Origin: Haemaphysalis longicornis | Taxonomy: Eukaryota > Arthropoda > Arachnida > Ixodida > Ixodidae | Direction: 5' to 3' | Length of the DNA: 64,000 nt | NCBI GenBank assembly: GCA_013339765.2 | Contig: CM023449.1 | Coordinates: 226,979,712 to 227,043,711, forward strand | Shown here: in pieces, positions 31,702-43,649 of the stretch | Layout of the letters: every line of letters starts with the position of its first letter | Numbering within the stretch: the first letter of the stretch is position 1 | Program-made: the position numbers and the translations under genes | The notes under the pieces: model-generated | What the model was told of the DNA's origin: nothing | What the model saw: the letters and a program-made list of their open reading frames with translations, nothing else | The model's database searches: none

Positions 31702-34431
31702 CAGTCTTGGGCAGTAACTAGTTACTAGTAACGCGTTACCAATAACTAGTTACTTTTTTCAGTAACTTGTAACTGTAACTAGTTACTTTTAAGTTAGAGG
31801 AACTTGTAACTGTAACACTTACTTTTTGTGGAGTAACTGTAACGAGAAATAGCGTTACAGTTACTTTATTTCTATAAAAAAATTATCCAACAGCAACACT
31901 CATCAACGACCGATGTACAGTTTGCGCGTTTCACTTTTTCGGCCTTTCTTCGCAGAACCTTCGTCTACTTCATCTATGCCAGCACACGCTCTTCTCATGG
32001 GTTAAAAACATCTGGACTAGAAATGTTTAGTTGTGCACGTGTGCATGGTGTTCCACGCGGTCTACAAGCGCTCGACGTTTATAAGTCTAAGCTGCAGTAT
32101 TTTCCGCAGCAGCGCGACATCGCTCTCACCCAGGCCATAAATAACGCTGCGGCACGCGCCTAAGCGCACGTGGATGCATGTTGACGCGCCACAACCTATA
32201 TTCCGACGCGCGTCTGCACCATTTTCGCCACATCTGGAGTGCAGTAAAAGTGTCTGACACAAAGGCGAACAGGAAAACAAACACCCACAAACGCCGCACA
32301 ACGCACTGAAACCTTTACACTTTCGCGGAAGCCTGGAAAACTCTGGTCAGGGCGTCGCTTTCTCATTAGCGACGTTCAGCCCCGTTTGCAGGGCCATAAA
32401 ACGCCGCGAAGAGTCTCTCGGCGGCCTCGCGCTCGTCCAGCCCTGTGCGCACTGTAGAGTGTTCAATTCACAAGTCACAGTTGCTTGCGAGCATTGTGCG
32501 ATTTAGAGGCCCCTGGCCGTATTTGGGACCACGCGTTTGGGCCCCTGGTCTAGAGGCTTCATCGAGCTGTACCAAGTGCTCGAACGAGGTCCAGGAAGTA
32601 ATAAATTTCATGCCCCTCCACACATACGATGACCCCAACAATGGTGGCTCCTGAGTGCCCTCACAAAAGCTAGCATCTTGGTCGGCAGACGTCTGACCAC
32701 ACTGCTACTGCACGAAGAAATGTTCTTGGAAAGCCTCGCGACTTGGTTTCGAGGGCTGTGGCCGAAACGAAAACAGTAGCTACATCTGCTTTTGAATGTT
32801 GGGTGCAAGGAATACTTGGGCGAGCTTCGTTCGGCCTACGCCTCAAAGCAAACGAAAGGAGGGGTTCCTGGGATCGGCGACGTGATTGTTGTGGAAGGGT
32901 GGGATTGTGAGAGCAGTTTTTTCCTGTAGAGACCGCAAAATCCGCCTTTGTGAGGACAGGGGGGAGGAGGGGGAGGGGGAAAACAGTAAAGCGTTCATTT
33001 CAGTTTCTATTAACTTTGGAAATATCTTGTCTCATTCCTGTGTTGGGTGTGGCTGGGGGTTGGGGCGGGAGAACGACTCTGAGGGCCCACGGACAAACGT
33101 CGCTTCGGCAATGGCTCAAATTGGTCTCCGTCTCCGACCACAAGTATGAAATAAAAAGTTAACGAAGGGCTTTTTTTTTAGTATCTTTCAAAAACACCTC
33201 GACAACCGATGTACTCCCACGTCCGTTTCCCTTTTCCTCCAAGGGCCTTCCGTCGATCTGCCACCTCCGCCCCCTTTTTCCGATTCTCTCTCACTACGCG
33301 GGGCGGCCAAGCGACGGCAATGTAGGCGAAAATAAATAAAGTTGACATTGAAATATTGTTTCGGCGGTGTTGTCCTCCAGCTCAGTATAGTAAAAGTTTG
33401 GCCTCTCCGATTCCAACTTTGAAAAACAACTAATTCTATGCTACAATGATGTTTGCAAAAATTACGCCCATCTTCCCGCGAGGGAACCCTGGTGTGATGC
33501 AACGCATCGGGGGGTTCAATTGGTGTTTCCGTTGGGTCGACTCTCTAAATCGCGTGAAACGTGTTGTGAACGCGTATGATGCATTTCCATCACATGCGGG
33601 TGTTCCTATACGCGGGACGATGGGCGTAATTGCTGTGTCACACCACTCACTGAAGGCACCGTTGCTTCCATCACCTCTTCATCGGAAGAATCAAGTCAAG
33701 CACGAAGTAGTCAAGCAAGGTCACGTCAAGTACGAGAGCGAGCGCTTGACTGAACCGCCGCAGCGCGATACCCGCTTTATATTCACAGCGCTTGAAGGAG
33801 AGGAGGCAATGGAGGAGAGTCGTGCATTCGCGCACTTGCGTGCGCCGGAGCAGTTGTTAATGCAGCGTTACGCAGCGAAGCGCGCCCAAACAAGCGCGCC
33901 AGCTGTGGTATGCTAATGAGCCGGAGTGAGAGTGTTGCACACAGCTGTGGGAGAGAAGAACGCAGGAGGGATGCGGACGGACGGCGCGACGACGCAGGAG
34001 GGACATGCCTCAGAGCAACAGATGCGTCGCATCTAATGAATTTCTTGCAGCGAGAGTGCTGCAACAAAAAAAAATAAAGTTCTTTATGGTGGATAGCAAA
34101 ACTTCCGTAATAAAAAAAATCAGGCGTACACAACGATTGTTGGTTTGGGCATGAGAGTGCATCATTGTAGGTTCCCCTCGTGTAGGCTTTACTACGTGTA
34201 ATTTTTACTACCTGCATGCCTTCGTACATTTCTATAAAATAAGCCAAATCTTTTTGGCTATTACTTAGTTTTATATAGTAACGGAAAAGTAACGACATTT
34301 CTTTTTTGCAGTAACTGTAACTAGTTACTTTTGGAAAATTCGTAACTGTAACTGTAACAGAGTTACTTTTTTGGGTTAGGTAACTGTAACTGTAACACTG
34401 TTACTTTTTTTCGGTAACGTGCCCATGACTG
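31702..34431. mobile_element. hAT-type element, 2730 bp, inside Gypsy
   Basis: Exact 8-bp duplication ATTGCGAC at 31694-31701 and 34432-34439. The ends are CAGTCTTGGGCAGTAAC and, inverted, CAGTCATGGGCACGTTAC. Subterminal arrays of AACTAGTTACT / GTAACTGTAAC run for about 170 bases at each end. The interior (about 31870-34270) shows no transposase I can recognise and contains another repeat at 33461-34036. Confidence 0.9.
33461..34036 (+). mobile_element. Short repeat nested in the hAT; relative of the 1127-1506 insert
   Basis: It begins ATTACGCCCATCTTCCCGCG. The inverse of that end recurs at about 33612-33633 (CGCGGGACGATGGGCGTAAT), so the first 173 bp alone is a TIR-bounded unit. The whole stretch to GATGCGTCGCATCTAA parallels 1127-1506. 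This may be a MITE that captured adjacent sequence, or two elements side by side. Confidence 0.65.
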
Positions 34432-35285
34432 ATTGCGACCAGATGAGTTTTGTTGTGGCGAACGAACACCCAGTAGGACCTCGGCTCCTCAGCATGCCCT
34501 TGGACCATGCAGAATTTTCCAAGGTCCACGATCCAGACGTCTGTATCGGGGTCCAAGTCGTGAAGGTCCCGTACCCTGTGCCGGATGTTGAAGTGGCACT
34601 GTTGCTTCTTCCTGCTATTAGCCTCGTATGTCCTCAACTTGTATTTGTCTGGGAGGCAGGGGGCCAGGTTGTCCGCAGAAACTGCAAAGTAGTGCGGAGT
34701 CTTCCACCCATTAGGAGTTCAGCGGGAGAGTATCCGTTCTTGAACGGGCTCGTCCTGTACGCCAACAGCATTTTGTAGGCATCGCCCATCTTCTCGAGGA
34801 AGCCCTTGATAACTTTTACGGCTGCTTCCACAAGCCCGTTGCTTTGAGGGTACCGGGGACTCAGAGTGACATGTTTAAAGTCGTATTCTTTGGTAAAGGC
34901 TGCACGCGGAGAGTCAGGTCCCTTTGAAAATTGTGGGCCGTAGTCAGCGACGACTACTTCGGGGACACCATGCCTTGCAAAAACTGACTTGCAGTGATTT
35001 ACTACAGCTTTCCCAGTCAGGCTCGCGAGTTGGCCAACTCGGGGTACCTCGAGTAGTAGTCGGTAACGATTATGTAGCCACCATGCTCCTCCAATGAAGA
35101 GGTCCATGCCGACTCGCTGCCAAGGCCGTTTGGGAAATTGTGTCGGCTGCAGCGGCATCTTCCGGTTAGGCTTGTGCTGGAGGCAGATCCGGTAGGACTT
35201 CATGAGATCCTCGATGTCAGTGTCAATTGCAGGCCACCAGACAGCAGTACTTGCTGTAGCACAGCACTTGTCGATGCTGAAATGG

Positions 35286-35527
35286 ATTGATTGATTGATT
35301 GTGGGGTTTAACGCGCCGACGCAACGCAGGCGATGAGGCGCGCCGTAGTGGAGGGCTCCGGATTAATTTTGACCACCTGGGGATCTTTATCGTGCGCCGA
35401 AATCTCGTGCACACGGGCGTTTTTGTTTTCGCCTCCATCAGAAAAGCGGCCGCCGCGGCCGGGAATCGAACCCGCGACCTCGTGCTCAGCAGCGCAACGC
35501 CTTAGCCACTGAGCCACCGCGGCGGGT
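35286..35527 (-). mobile_element. tRNA-derived SINE, copy 1
   Basis: On the minus strand: GTGGCTCAGTGGCTAAGGC (A box) and GGTTCGATTCC (B box) at the head, a body ending GCGTTAAACCCCACAATC, and an (AATC)n tail. It is flanked by an exact 13-bp duplication GATGCTGAAATGG (35273-35285, 35528-35540). RNA polymerase III promoter boxes are intact. Tick SINEs of this kind (such as Ruka) are described; identity with that family is not verified here. Confidence 0.9.
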
Positions 35528-36195
35528 GATGCTGAAATGGTCTTCGTGCAGTACACAGAGAGCTGACTCTTGTAGCGCTTTGGGCACGAATATCCTAAAG
35601 CCATGCATCAGGGCGTCGTTGACTTCGGTGATGCTGTCTTTATGCGGCCAGAATTCCTTTAGGTTTGGCTGGAGGTCACGATGGCTCGGCCAACCCTTCT
35701 GCATGGAATGCACAGAACTGGTGGCAAAGTTCGTCGCGTTGTTGCTCCTGATTTAATTCTTCTAAGGAGGGTGGTGAAATTGGGAGCGTCGATAACAGCT
35801 GACCCACGTGTCCTTCGATCTCTTTTTCGAGCTCATTCGTCTCGTGGTTTATAGAAGATCTTGATAGGGCATCTGCTGCGGTCAGTTCTTTGCCGGGGAT
35901 ATAAACGACCTCGTATGCATAACGCATTAAGTGCATCCGCATCATCTCTAGACAAGGCGTCGTAGTCGAGGGGCTTTGAGCCGAAAAGCTCAACTAGGGG
36001 CTTGTGATCGGTCTCAAGGCAAAACTTAATCCCAAAAACGTAGTCATGGAATTTCTCGCAAGCCCAGACTACACTCCGGTGTGTCGAATCTGCTCGAGAG
36101 TACGTCGGAGTCGCTTGTGATGTTCCTACTTGGCCGAACCCCAGATGAGGATGTCGTCCACGTGACATGCAACTCCATCGAGGCCTTCAAGAACG

Positions 36196-37998
36196 TCACT
36201 CCCCAGATGAGCAAAAAACCTTCAGCGCCATGTTAAAGGGCTTCGAGGACTACTTCATACCTGGCCGAAAAATCATCTAAAAGCGGGCCAAATTCAACAC
36301 CCGAGTTCAGATGGATGGCGAGTCTGTGGAAGATTTCGCCACTGCCTTGCATGCACTAGCAGAGACTTGAAAATATGGGGAGCTCCGCGAAGAGTTAATC
36401 CGTGACAGACTAGTCATGGCCCTCATGAACCACAAACTGTCCCGAACTCTGCAGCTTGACCCCAGCTTAGACCTCATGAAGGCTTTAACCATCGCTCGTC
36501 AGAATGAGGCAGAACAACAGCAGCAGGCAGAACTCTTTTCAGCTACGCCAAAAGAAACAGTCAACCTCGATGCTCTAAAAGTACAACGGAACAGACCTGC
36601 TAAAGACCCTGCTGCAACGCCACCTCCAACCGCACGCCACACGAGAGGCTCCAAGGGAAACATCCCATCGTGTGGGTGGTGTAGCAACAAACGTCACGTG
36701 AGGGCCACATGTCCTGCTAAAGATGGCATCTGCCAGAAATGCAGGAAAAAGGGCCACTTCTCAACCGTTTGCCGCTCATCAAATGCCCTACGAAACATGG
36801 AGCAGGAGCCACGTTTACTGGGCCTCATCCAGGTGGGAGGCCTCTCCCCTCGTCGAGTCACAGACCCTCGTCTTCCATATCGACATGGGAGCGGACGAGA
36901 CTGTTACCCAAGAGCGAAAGTTCCGACAGCCCTTCAAGCATGTTGCTCGAAATCCCACCGGCCTTCAGGGTCCGAATGAAAGAACTCTGAAAGAAATAAA
37001 ATAAAACTCTGCGCATCTCGGGGCTAGCAAGGCTTCATTTCAAGCTCAACGGCCGAGAAAGCGTGCAAAACGTCAACATCTTACCTGGTCTACGCACAGC
37101 CATACTAGGAAAACCAGCCATCACGAACAATGTGTTGGTACCACTTCCACTCTACGAGGAGACCAAGGCAGAGTTTCAGACAATGTGCTTGGAAACCTTC
37201 TCAGAGCTGATTCGAGAGCGCTTTCAGAGTCCTGAAGAAATGAGCTACACCTACAGTCAAAACCCACCGTCGAAGCAGGACATCAAGCACATGCCGGACC
37301 CGTTTCTGTTTCAGCTATCGACGCCGCCCTGGATTCCTCGTGGCGGCCCCTTCCTACCCTCGCGGCAAGCAACGCCCGAGCGCTGGAAATCTCCGCAACC
37401 TCCTCCAGCAGCTTGCGTGCCACAACCAACCGGTGCAGCGCCCGCCGCACCCAGCGACCACGAAACCGCGAGGCAGCCCTGCTGACAGGCGCCCGTGACA
37501 CCCTCCCGGGGCGACGAGCGAGCCGTGGTACAACTTCGCCAATGGCAGGGGCGAATTGCTTCTCGAACCTTCGGTCTCCTGGCTGCCTGACAGCGAGTTC
37601 CTTCGAACCACCAGCGCACTGGAGTGGCAACCCGCGGCGGGTACGGAGACGATGCTGGAACATAATGAAGAGGCCCTCGCCGCCATGGGAGGAGCATCCA
37701 CAGCGCAGCAGCACAGACCATCGCGTATGAGCCAGTTCTCAGACTACACCCCGAGCAACGAGTCGCCCCTGTCGGAACCCGCAGCGACGGCCAAGCAGTA
37801 GCAGCGAGGAGGCGCTCGCAGAAAAAGTAGCGACGACACGAGCGGAGGCGACAGCTTTCACCAGGGCGACACGGACGAGCAGTAGCACGACCCCATCGCT
37901 GCACCCGAGGCGGCAGAGCTGGAACCGTGCAGCGGCGAGTCGGCCCAGACAGGCGGCTCCGTCGGACTCCAAGCCTAGCCTTCCTTGAAAGGGGAGGA
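36196..37998 (+). pseudogene. Gypsy gag, protease and C-terminal tail (plus strand, pol deleted)
   Basis: Plus-strand gag begins with DEQKTFSAMLKGFEDYFIP at about 36207 and has in-frame stops near 36278 and 36369. Two zinc knuckles follow: CGWCSNKRHVRATC and CQKCRKKGHFSTVC (about 36672-36770). A protease-like HIDMGADETV follows (about 36877, Met for Thr). After a shifted VPLPLYEETK segment (about 37138), the RT-to-integrase region is absent and the frame passes to a Pro/Ser-rich tail ending before a purine tract (GAAAGGGGAGGA) and LTR start at 37999. It is head-to-head with the minus-strand pol at 36195. Confidence 0.75.
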
Positions 37999-38012
37999 TG
38001 TGGGACAATCTG
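37999..38012 (+). repeat. Start of plus-strand LTR, cut by a LINE
   Basis: TGTGGGACAATCTG matches the inverted LTR at 31542-31555. A LINE tail of TTG repeats follows. The remainder of the LTR appears at about 43430-43507 (CGCACGTGTA, CGCTCTTGCCACG, CGTCATGCGCGTGTC), followed by GGTCA at 43508-43512. Confidence 0.75.
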
Positions 38013-38240
38013 TTGTTGTTGTTGTTGTTCCTGGCGATTTGGCTCATACCCACGTGGGGGATTGGCCAGGAATCGGGCGTGAGAAGGGCTAATGCGCCCG
38101 CTTAAAACACCGGAAACTAATACACCTCTCTATTTATACGCAGAAAGAGAAAAAATGGAATTGGTTGAAAGTTATAGGTGGATTTTTGATTAGAACAACT
38201 GAGCTTTTTGGACCGGAAAAACTACATGCCAGAATCAACG

Positions 38241-41200
38241 CTAACAGGGCAGGCGCCTGGTCTCGGAAACGTATGCATGAATGGCTGCAGCCACCCCTCG
38301 GTGACAATATCCCAGTGATGTGGCCCCAAAAGATAGTAGAACGGGCATGGAAATAGGCAGGCCAATTCGTCGTAATGGCGTGGCAAGATGACGTTGCCTC
38401 ATCATTGAAAAACCGCGGCAATGCAATAGAAAGTGCTCTAAAGTCTCCTGATCACCACAGACAGCACATCGGGAGGAGGAGGCTAGACCAGCCCGGTGCA
38501 TATAAAAGTTGAGTTGGGGGACTCGACATCTGAAGGTAGTCAATGTGACCTCGCATTGTCGAGATTCACAAAAACGGGTATTCCAATTATGTTTTAAATG
38601 GACATAATCTTCAAAATTAGTGATGATTCCTTCCTGCACTCCTGCTAGGCGTTGGTAGGTACGAAACCTTGCTCCTGCTACAATGAAGGGAATAGGGCAT
38701 AGGTCAACTGGAGGGCCATAACGACGATCGCGCCAAGGAATCCGCTTGTTCATTAAGCTGTAACCCTTTGTGACCTGGAACCCAAATGAGGCAGATGTCC
38801 CGCAAATGGGAAGGCACAAGGAAGTTGAATGTACGTTAAGAGCGGAATTTTCGGATGAAGACAGAGCAGAACAAACCGATAAGGAGTCAGTAAATATTGC
38901 TACGTTAAAGTGCTGCGGAGGTACGTCTTTTAAGGCCAGAACTATCGCTAGGAATTCGGCTTGAAATATAGGTGTGAAGTCAGGTAAACGCAGCGAGACT
39001 GACCAGTTAAGGTGTGGACTAAGAATTCCCACACCTGCTCGCTCCTCACGCTGGGATGCATCTGTTGCAACTATTGCATAATCCTTAAAGCTTGACAAAT
39101 GGTCGTGGAGTATTCCTGTTAAAAATCGCGAAGTAAGCATTTTAGCGTTGCTGGGGAAAATATTATGGAAAGTTAAAGGCACAGGAGGAACGTCACAGGG
39201 CATTGTCAGTACTGTGGGAATATTGATACTCAATGGTGAGAGTAACGTCTGGGCATAAACACACTGTGGTCGAATGTACCGAGGCCACCAAGAGCTGAAA
39301 AAGAGTGCTGGCTGAGCAACCATCAATGAAAAATATCTGCTCTGTGGAGATTAAAAAATCCTGATAACCGTCAGTGCTGTTAGTAGCCGAAACCGAGACT
39401 CCAGGCGCAGAATGCGGGCCTCCAAATACAAGATATTATTGGCCACGCACCTAGGGAGGCCGAGGCACAATCTCAGTGCACGATGCTCCAACATAATAAG
39501 CTTTCTGAGTTTGTAATCTGGTGAACCGGAAAAGAGGGCGCAGCCAAACTCTAAAATGGGACGCATGTACCCCCTGTAAATAAAAAGTAAAGTGTCCCTT
39601 CTCATTCCAAAACTCCTATTGCTGAGTCTCCTCAACAGTCCAAGTGCCCGCTCCCCTTTGGTCGCAATATGGTTTATATGAAGGCGCCAGTCCATTGTCT
39701 GATCATATATTACACCCAAATACTTCAAAGACGCCACCTGAGGAATAGTCGCCTCCCGATACGTCAGGCAGAGGGTAACAGGAGCAGATACCGGAAAAAC
39801 AATGACAGCACACTTATTGACGTTAAGTTTCAAATTTATGTATGTTAACCACCTTTCGATGGAAAACAAATATGCCTGTAGCATTTCATAAGGAACATGA
39901 ATGTCCTGGGCAGCAGAGAAAAAGGCTATGTCGTCAGCGTAAACACAAGTACAGACTGCCTGATTTATTGGAATTGAGCTCATTAGTACATTAAATAGGA
40001 TGGGGGAAAGCACCGAGGCTTGGGGGACGCCCCTTGTCTGATATAAAGTCGATGATTTTAAAGCCATTTTTCGAACAAAAGAACTTGCGTCCAATTAAAA
40101 ATTGTTGGATCCATGAAAGAATGTACTTGGGTACCCCACATTCTTTAAGTTTGGCTAGCAGTACGCTATATTCCACGCTGTCATACGCTTTAGCAACATC
40201 CAGTGTGACGAGTGCGCATACCTGTTTGTTTCTGCGCGCAAACTGAATACGGCTCTCCAGGTCAACATGGGCGGACCAAATGGAGCATCCCGGACGGAAG
40301 CCAATTTGATGCGGACTCAGAATATTTTTATTGGACAAAAACTGGGCTAATCGGCCATACAAAATTCTCTCTATCAATTTGCCTAGGTTGCTAGTTAGTG
40401 CAATTGGTCGAATATTGTCCGGAATAACACCTAGGTTGGGGTTCTTTAGAAGGGGGACAATTTTTGCGATTTTCCAATCTGCAGGAATCCATGATTTTTC
40501 CAATGAAGTATTTATAACATTCAATAGATCATCAGGAGATTCCTCAAACAAAAGTTTTATCGCGGGAGTAGAAACCCCATCTGGCCCCGGGGAGGCTCCC
40601 AGCAGTTGCATAACATCCCCCATCTCTCCCATCGTGACAGGGGAGAAGTCTACAACTGGTATACTTTCTACGACAATTGGTGATAGTGTAGATGAGAACC
40701 TGATTTGTAAGTCCTGGGCGACCTTTTCGATCGAATTCACGATTTCATCGGACGTTTCCCCGACTGAAACATCGTTACTGCGATTGTCTACACTCTTGCG
40801 GTTACGCAAGAAAGCAAAGAGAGCACGTCTGTTTTTTGTATCTGAAAGTGCTGAGAAACAATGCGAATGATGCAGTTGCTTGGCCGTAGAGATTGTCCGG
40901 CGGAAAATAGCCGAATAATATTTAAAATTTGACCACTTATCGGGACTCTGATTATGAATGAACTTCTTCCACGCTGCCTTCCTACGCCGATAATCTCTAG
41001 AACAGTCCTGATCCCACCAGGGGCTTATACCCTCTCTCTTTGCAGAAGCAACAATGAATTCAGACTTCTTTAGTGAGTTTTTCAATGCGGCTGTTACCTT
41101 CTTAGCCCTATTTTCCTCAGACTCATTCGGGAGCGATATGACAGCCGAATGCAATTTCTTTTTCATAACTTCATAATTTACCAACGTCCGCAATACCCGT

Positions 41201-41863
41201 TCCGGTGTACTTGGAGAGACAGCTACATGAAAAACTACCGGTATGTGGTCGCTATTTGTCGGGCAATCGACAGTACTCCACGAAGAGACTGACACGCCCT
41301 TTGCAAATGTTAAATCCAAGACAGATCGCATTCGGCTCCGGAAAAATGTCGCACTACCCGTGTTATAACAAAGAAGATTGTTGGTGGACATCCAGTCTAA
41401 TAATCGCCAGCCACAGGTATCTGTTTTAAAACCCCAACTGACGTGATGTGAGTTGAAGTCACCGGCGATCACGAGGTGTTGCTTACTCGACGAAAGAGCA
41501 AGATCTAGGGGACCTGTGGTAGTCACTCCATTAGGGAAATATGCATTAACTAAAGAAAAAGAAACGCATCCAGGGAGGCACATATGAGTCGCCAGCAGTT
41601 CGCAGTCCGGTGACAAGGACTGAAAATACAGTTTGGCTTTGTGGCAAAATTTGGAAGATACAAGAATCAATAATCCACCTCCTCGGGTCTCCCTATCTAA
41701 TCTAAACACACGAAAATCCGGAAGAGTGAATGGCTTATCCTTGGACAGCCTAAGTTTCTTGAAGGAGAATAATATCAGGACATTGACTGTTAATGAGACA
41801 TTTAAGATCTGTGAGAGCCGCAATTATCGAACGACAATTCCACTGAAGAACCCGGAGGGACAT
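38241..41863 (-). pseudogene. LINE ORF2 remnant (endonuclease, RT, RNase H)
   Basis: The natural start is the ATG at 41863-41861, overlapping the ORF1 stop as TAATG. MSLRVLQWNCRS opens the endonuclease. A frame change near 41755 follows LLQET. Then GDFNSHH, SDHIPVVF, RT boxes SPGPDGVSTPA, TLDVAKAYDSV and, after another frame change near 40050, YADDIAFF. A TAA near 39351 separates RT from RNase H (ATDASQREERAG, QAEFLAIVLAL, FTDSLSV), and a CAVCGDQETLEHFLLHC zinc motif ends it. YADD is intact, and few lesions suggest a younger copy than the 7.3-kb LINE. Confidence 0.9.
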
Positions 41864-43306
41864 TAGGGGGAGTGAATAGCAGCCATGGCTGCCTCCAAGA
41901 TGCTTTCTTTAAGCTTAATTTCTCTTTGACCCTTTTTAGCTTTTTTGGATTTCAATTCTGTGGGGGAAGTAGGTTGTTGCGAAAGCGATGAAGTTGCCCG
42001 TTTACTTGTCGAAGTAGCTGGAAGCTCTAATTCCATTTCAAGTTTACAATCTGACTCCAGAACTGGGGAGGAAACCTGACCCTGTGAAACCACAGGAGAC
42101 GAAGGAGCCAGAACCTGGTGTGTTGAGGCGGTCATCAGAGCCGGGCTAATAGCCTCGTTGGAAGTAGCCGTCTGGAGGGAGATTATCGGTGAAGGGTTCC
42201 TCGCGAGGTTCTCCCCTCGCACCGCTGAAGCCTGGGATGTTTGACCCCTGTTAGTCGTGGACAAAGGCTGCGAGCAGACCTGCTCCTGGGAAACCGGCGC
42301 AGGCAAAGACAGGACTTGCACAATTTCTTGTGTCTGAGCAGACAAAAGGTTCGAAACCTGTTCCGTCACCGACAAGACCATGAAACCTCAGGCAACACCT
42401 CTTTTAGTGCCATCGCTATTGCCTTGGCAAGAGAAGCCTCATTGGTTGGGGTGTGGCGGGCGGTAGCACCTGCATACCCATAAGCTCTCTCTTTGACTAT
42501 ATTTACCGCTTCTGAGCGGGAACAATGGTGCTTTTCCAGGACCTCCAAGACCCTGACTTCCGTTGCGCGGGCTGGGCAGTTCGAGTAGTCCGCTGGATGA
42601 GCAGCTCGACAGAGGCAACATGTAACTTCATCCGCAGTACACTGGCTAGCGGAATGATCGGCTCCGCAATTGCAGCAGCGAGTGGATGATTTACAAGATC
42701 CTGCAGTGTGACCACGGCGCCAGCAGTTCTGACATTGGCGAGGACGGGGGGACAAAGGCTCAACTCTGTAGATCAGTGGCCAGACTTTGATTTCTGAAGG
42801 GCATGAGGAGCCCGCAAATGTGGCGATCACTGATTCTGTAGGGGTGCGGACATTGTCCACCACACGAGAGCAGCGGTACACCGCAATCACACCGGCATCC
42901 AGAAACTGCTCGAGGAGCTCACTTGGGGAAATGTCCACGTCACTCCGCGGACAATCCCTTTAGTACACGCAAGATGAGAGGGGACAAAAGGCCTTACCGG
43001 GAAAGAAGCAAACGACGAGACCTTCAGCAGATCAACCAAGCAGGCCTTATCTGATGACTTGCAGATAATTCCGCCCTTCCCGTACGGTCGCACCTCCTTA
43101 ACACTCCTGAAGTGCTCACTTGCGGCTTGCAGGTCTTTTTGGATGGTCTTGAAATTTTTTAACCTGATTGCCCCACCATTGGTCGGGACCATCGCCACCG
43201 GGACAGCCGTCACGCCATTCTGCAGGAAGGAATCCAGAGGCAGGTCCTGCGCCAAGAGACTAGCCGACCAGGGAGAGGACCCCTGGCCGGGAGAAGAGGT
43301 AGACAT
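41863..43306 (-). pseudogene. LINE ORF1 remnant (gag-like, three zinc knuckles)
   Basis: On the minus strand the ATG at 43306 opens an N-terminal region (MSTSSPGQGSSPW), an RRM-like or gag-like middle, then CQNCWRRGHTAGSC, CCNCGADHSASQC and CCLCRAAHPADYSNC, a Ser/Pro/Gln-rich stretch and a basic KSKKAKKGQREIK segment. Two frame changes (near 42920 and 42375) break it. It stops at TAA sharing its last A with the ORF2 ATG. Confidence 0.85.
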
Positions 43307-43534
43307 GGGAACTGCCTATCAGCTAACGGAGATATTAAACAAAACAGATAACACTACAGCAAAGCACCGGTGCCTGGCCAAACCCAACGCAGAACGCAAC
43401 GTGACTTGTGCCACGTCCAGCTGAAGCGCTGCTACACTCGCACGTGTATCGCTCTTGCCACGCGCATTGCGCCATGCACCAAACGTCATGCGCGTGTCGC
43501 TGGGCAAGGTCAGTGACTGCATTACTGTTTCTGT

Positions 43535-43617
43535 ACCCGAAGGGTCGGCACACACACCGCCTGGAGCGAAAACAACTTTCTTGTACGCGTCCACACCTCA
43601 ATCTAACCGGCCGTCAT
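43535..43617 (-). pseudogene. 5' half of first coding exon C/E
   Basis: On the minus strand the ATG is at 43617, then a TAG four codons later, then AGAAAGTTGTTTTCGCTCCA and GTGTGTGTGCCGACC as in exon D. It ends in the 13-bp duplication whose partner is at 30008-30020. From ATG to CCGACC it is 70 bases, the same as in exon D. Head-to-head with exon D. Confidence 0.75.
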
Positions 43618-43649
43618 AATATTTGTTGCTTTATCATTCACAGTGAGTC

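Larger units (their letters stand above)
31556..36195 (-). pseudogene. Second Ty3/Gypsy pol (minus strand), interrupted by a hAT and a SINE
   Basis: On the minus strand from about 36195: RT box CHVDDILIWG, then RNase H and tether (about 36100-35870: TDHKPLVELF, YIPGKELTAADALSRSS), integrase zinc region, core with ADYGPQF and RYPQSNGLVEAAVKVIKG (about 35200-34640), and a tail to RHNKTHLVAI (about 34440). The coding tail resumes at 31701-31570, beyond the hAT insertion, and ends just before the polypurine tract. It closely resembles the 0-3.4 kb copy. The RT upstream of the DD box is missing: at about 36195 the sequence switches to plus-strand gag. Confidence 0.85.
38013..43430 (-). mobile_element. 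LINE of an RNase H-bearing clade, about 5.4 kb, inserted in the LTR
   Basis: It runs on the minus strand from a 5' region near 43430 to an (AAC)n tail at 38031-38013, carrying ORF1 (zinc knuckles) and ORF2 (endonuclease, RT, RNase H, CCHC). The insertion splits a Gypsy LTR. The 5' border is uncertain by about 100 bp, and I could not define the target duplication. Confidence 0.85.
30021..43534. mobile_element. Composite nested insertion; outer layer is a Penelope-like element
   Basis: The whole block is bounded by the 13-bp duplication ACCCGAAGGGTCG. Both edges carry related sequence (AACAGTAATGCAGTC at about 30067 and its inverse GACTGCATTACTGTTTCTGT at 43515-43534), which also follows the Penelope-like coding parts. 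Inside lie, in nesting order, an inverted Gypsy structure (31432-43507, GGTCA on both sides), then a hAT (31702-34431), a SINE (35286-35527) and a LINE (from 38013), and a MITE within the hAT. Confidence 0.75.

Noticed and set aside
39991..41823. 610-codon minus-strand frame as a host gene
   Set aside because: It is LINE ORF2 (endonuclease and RT motifs), with a frame change on each side.
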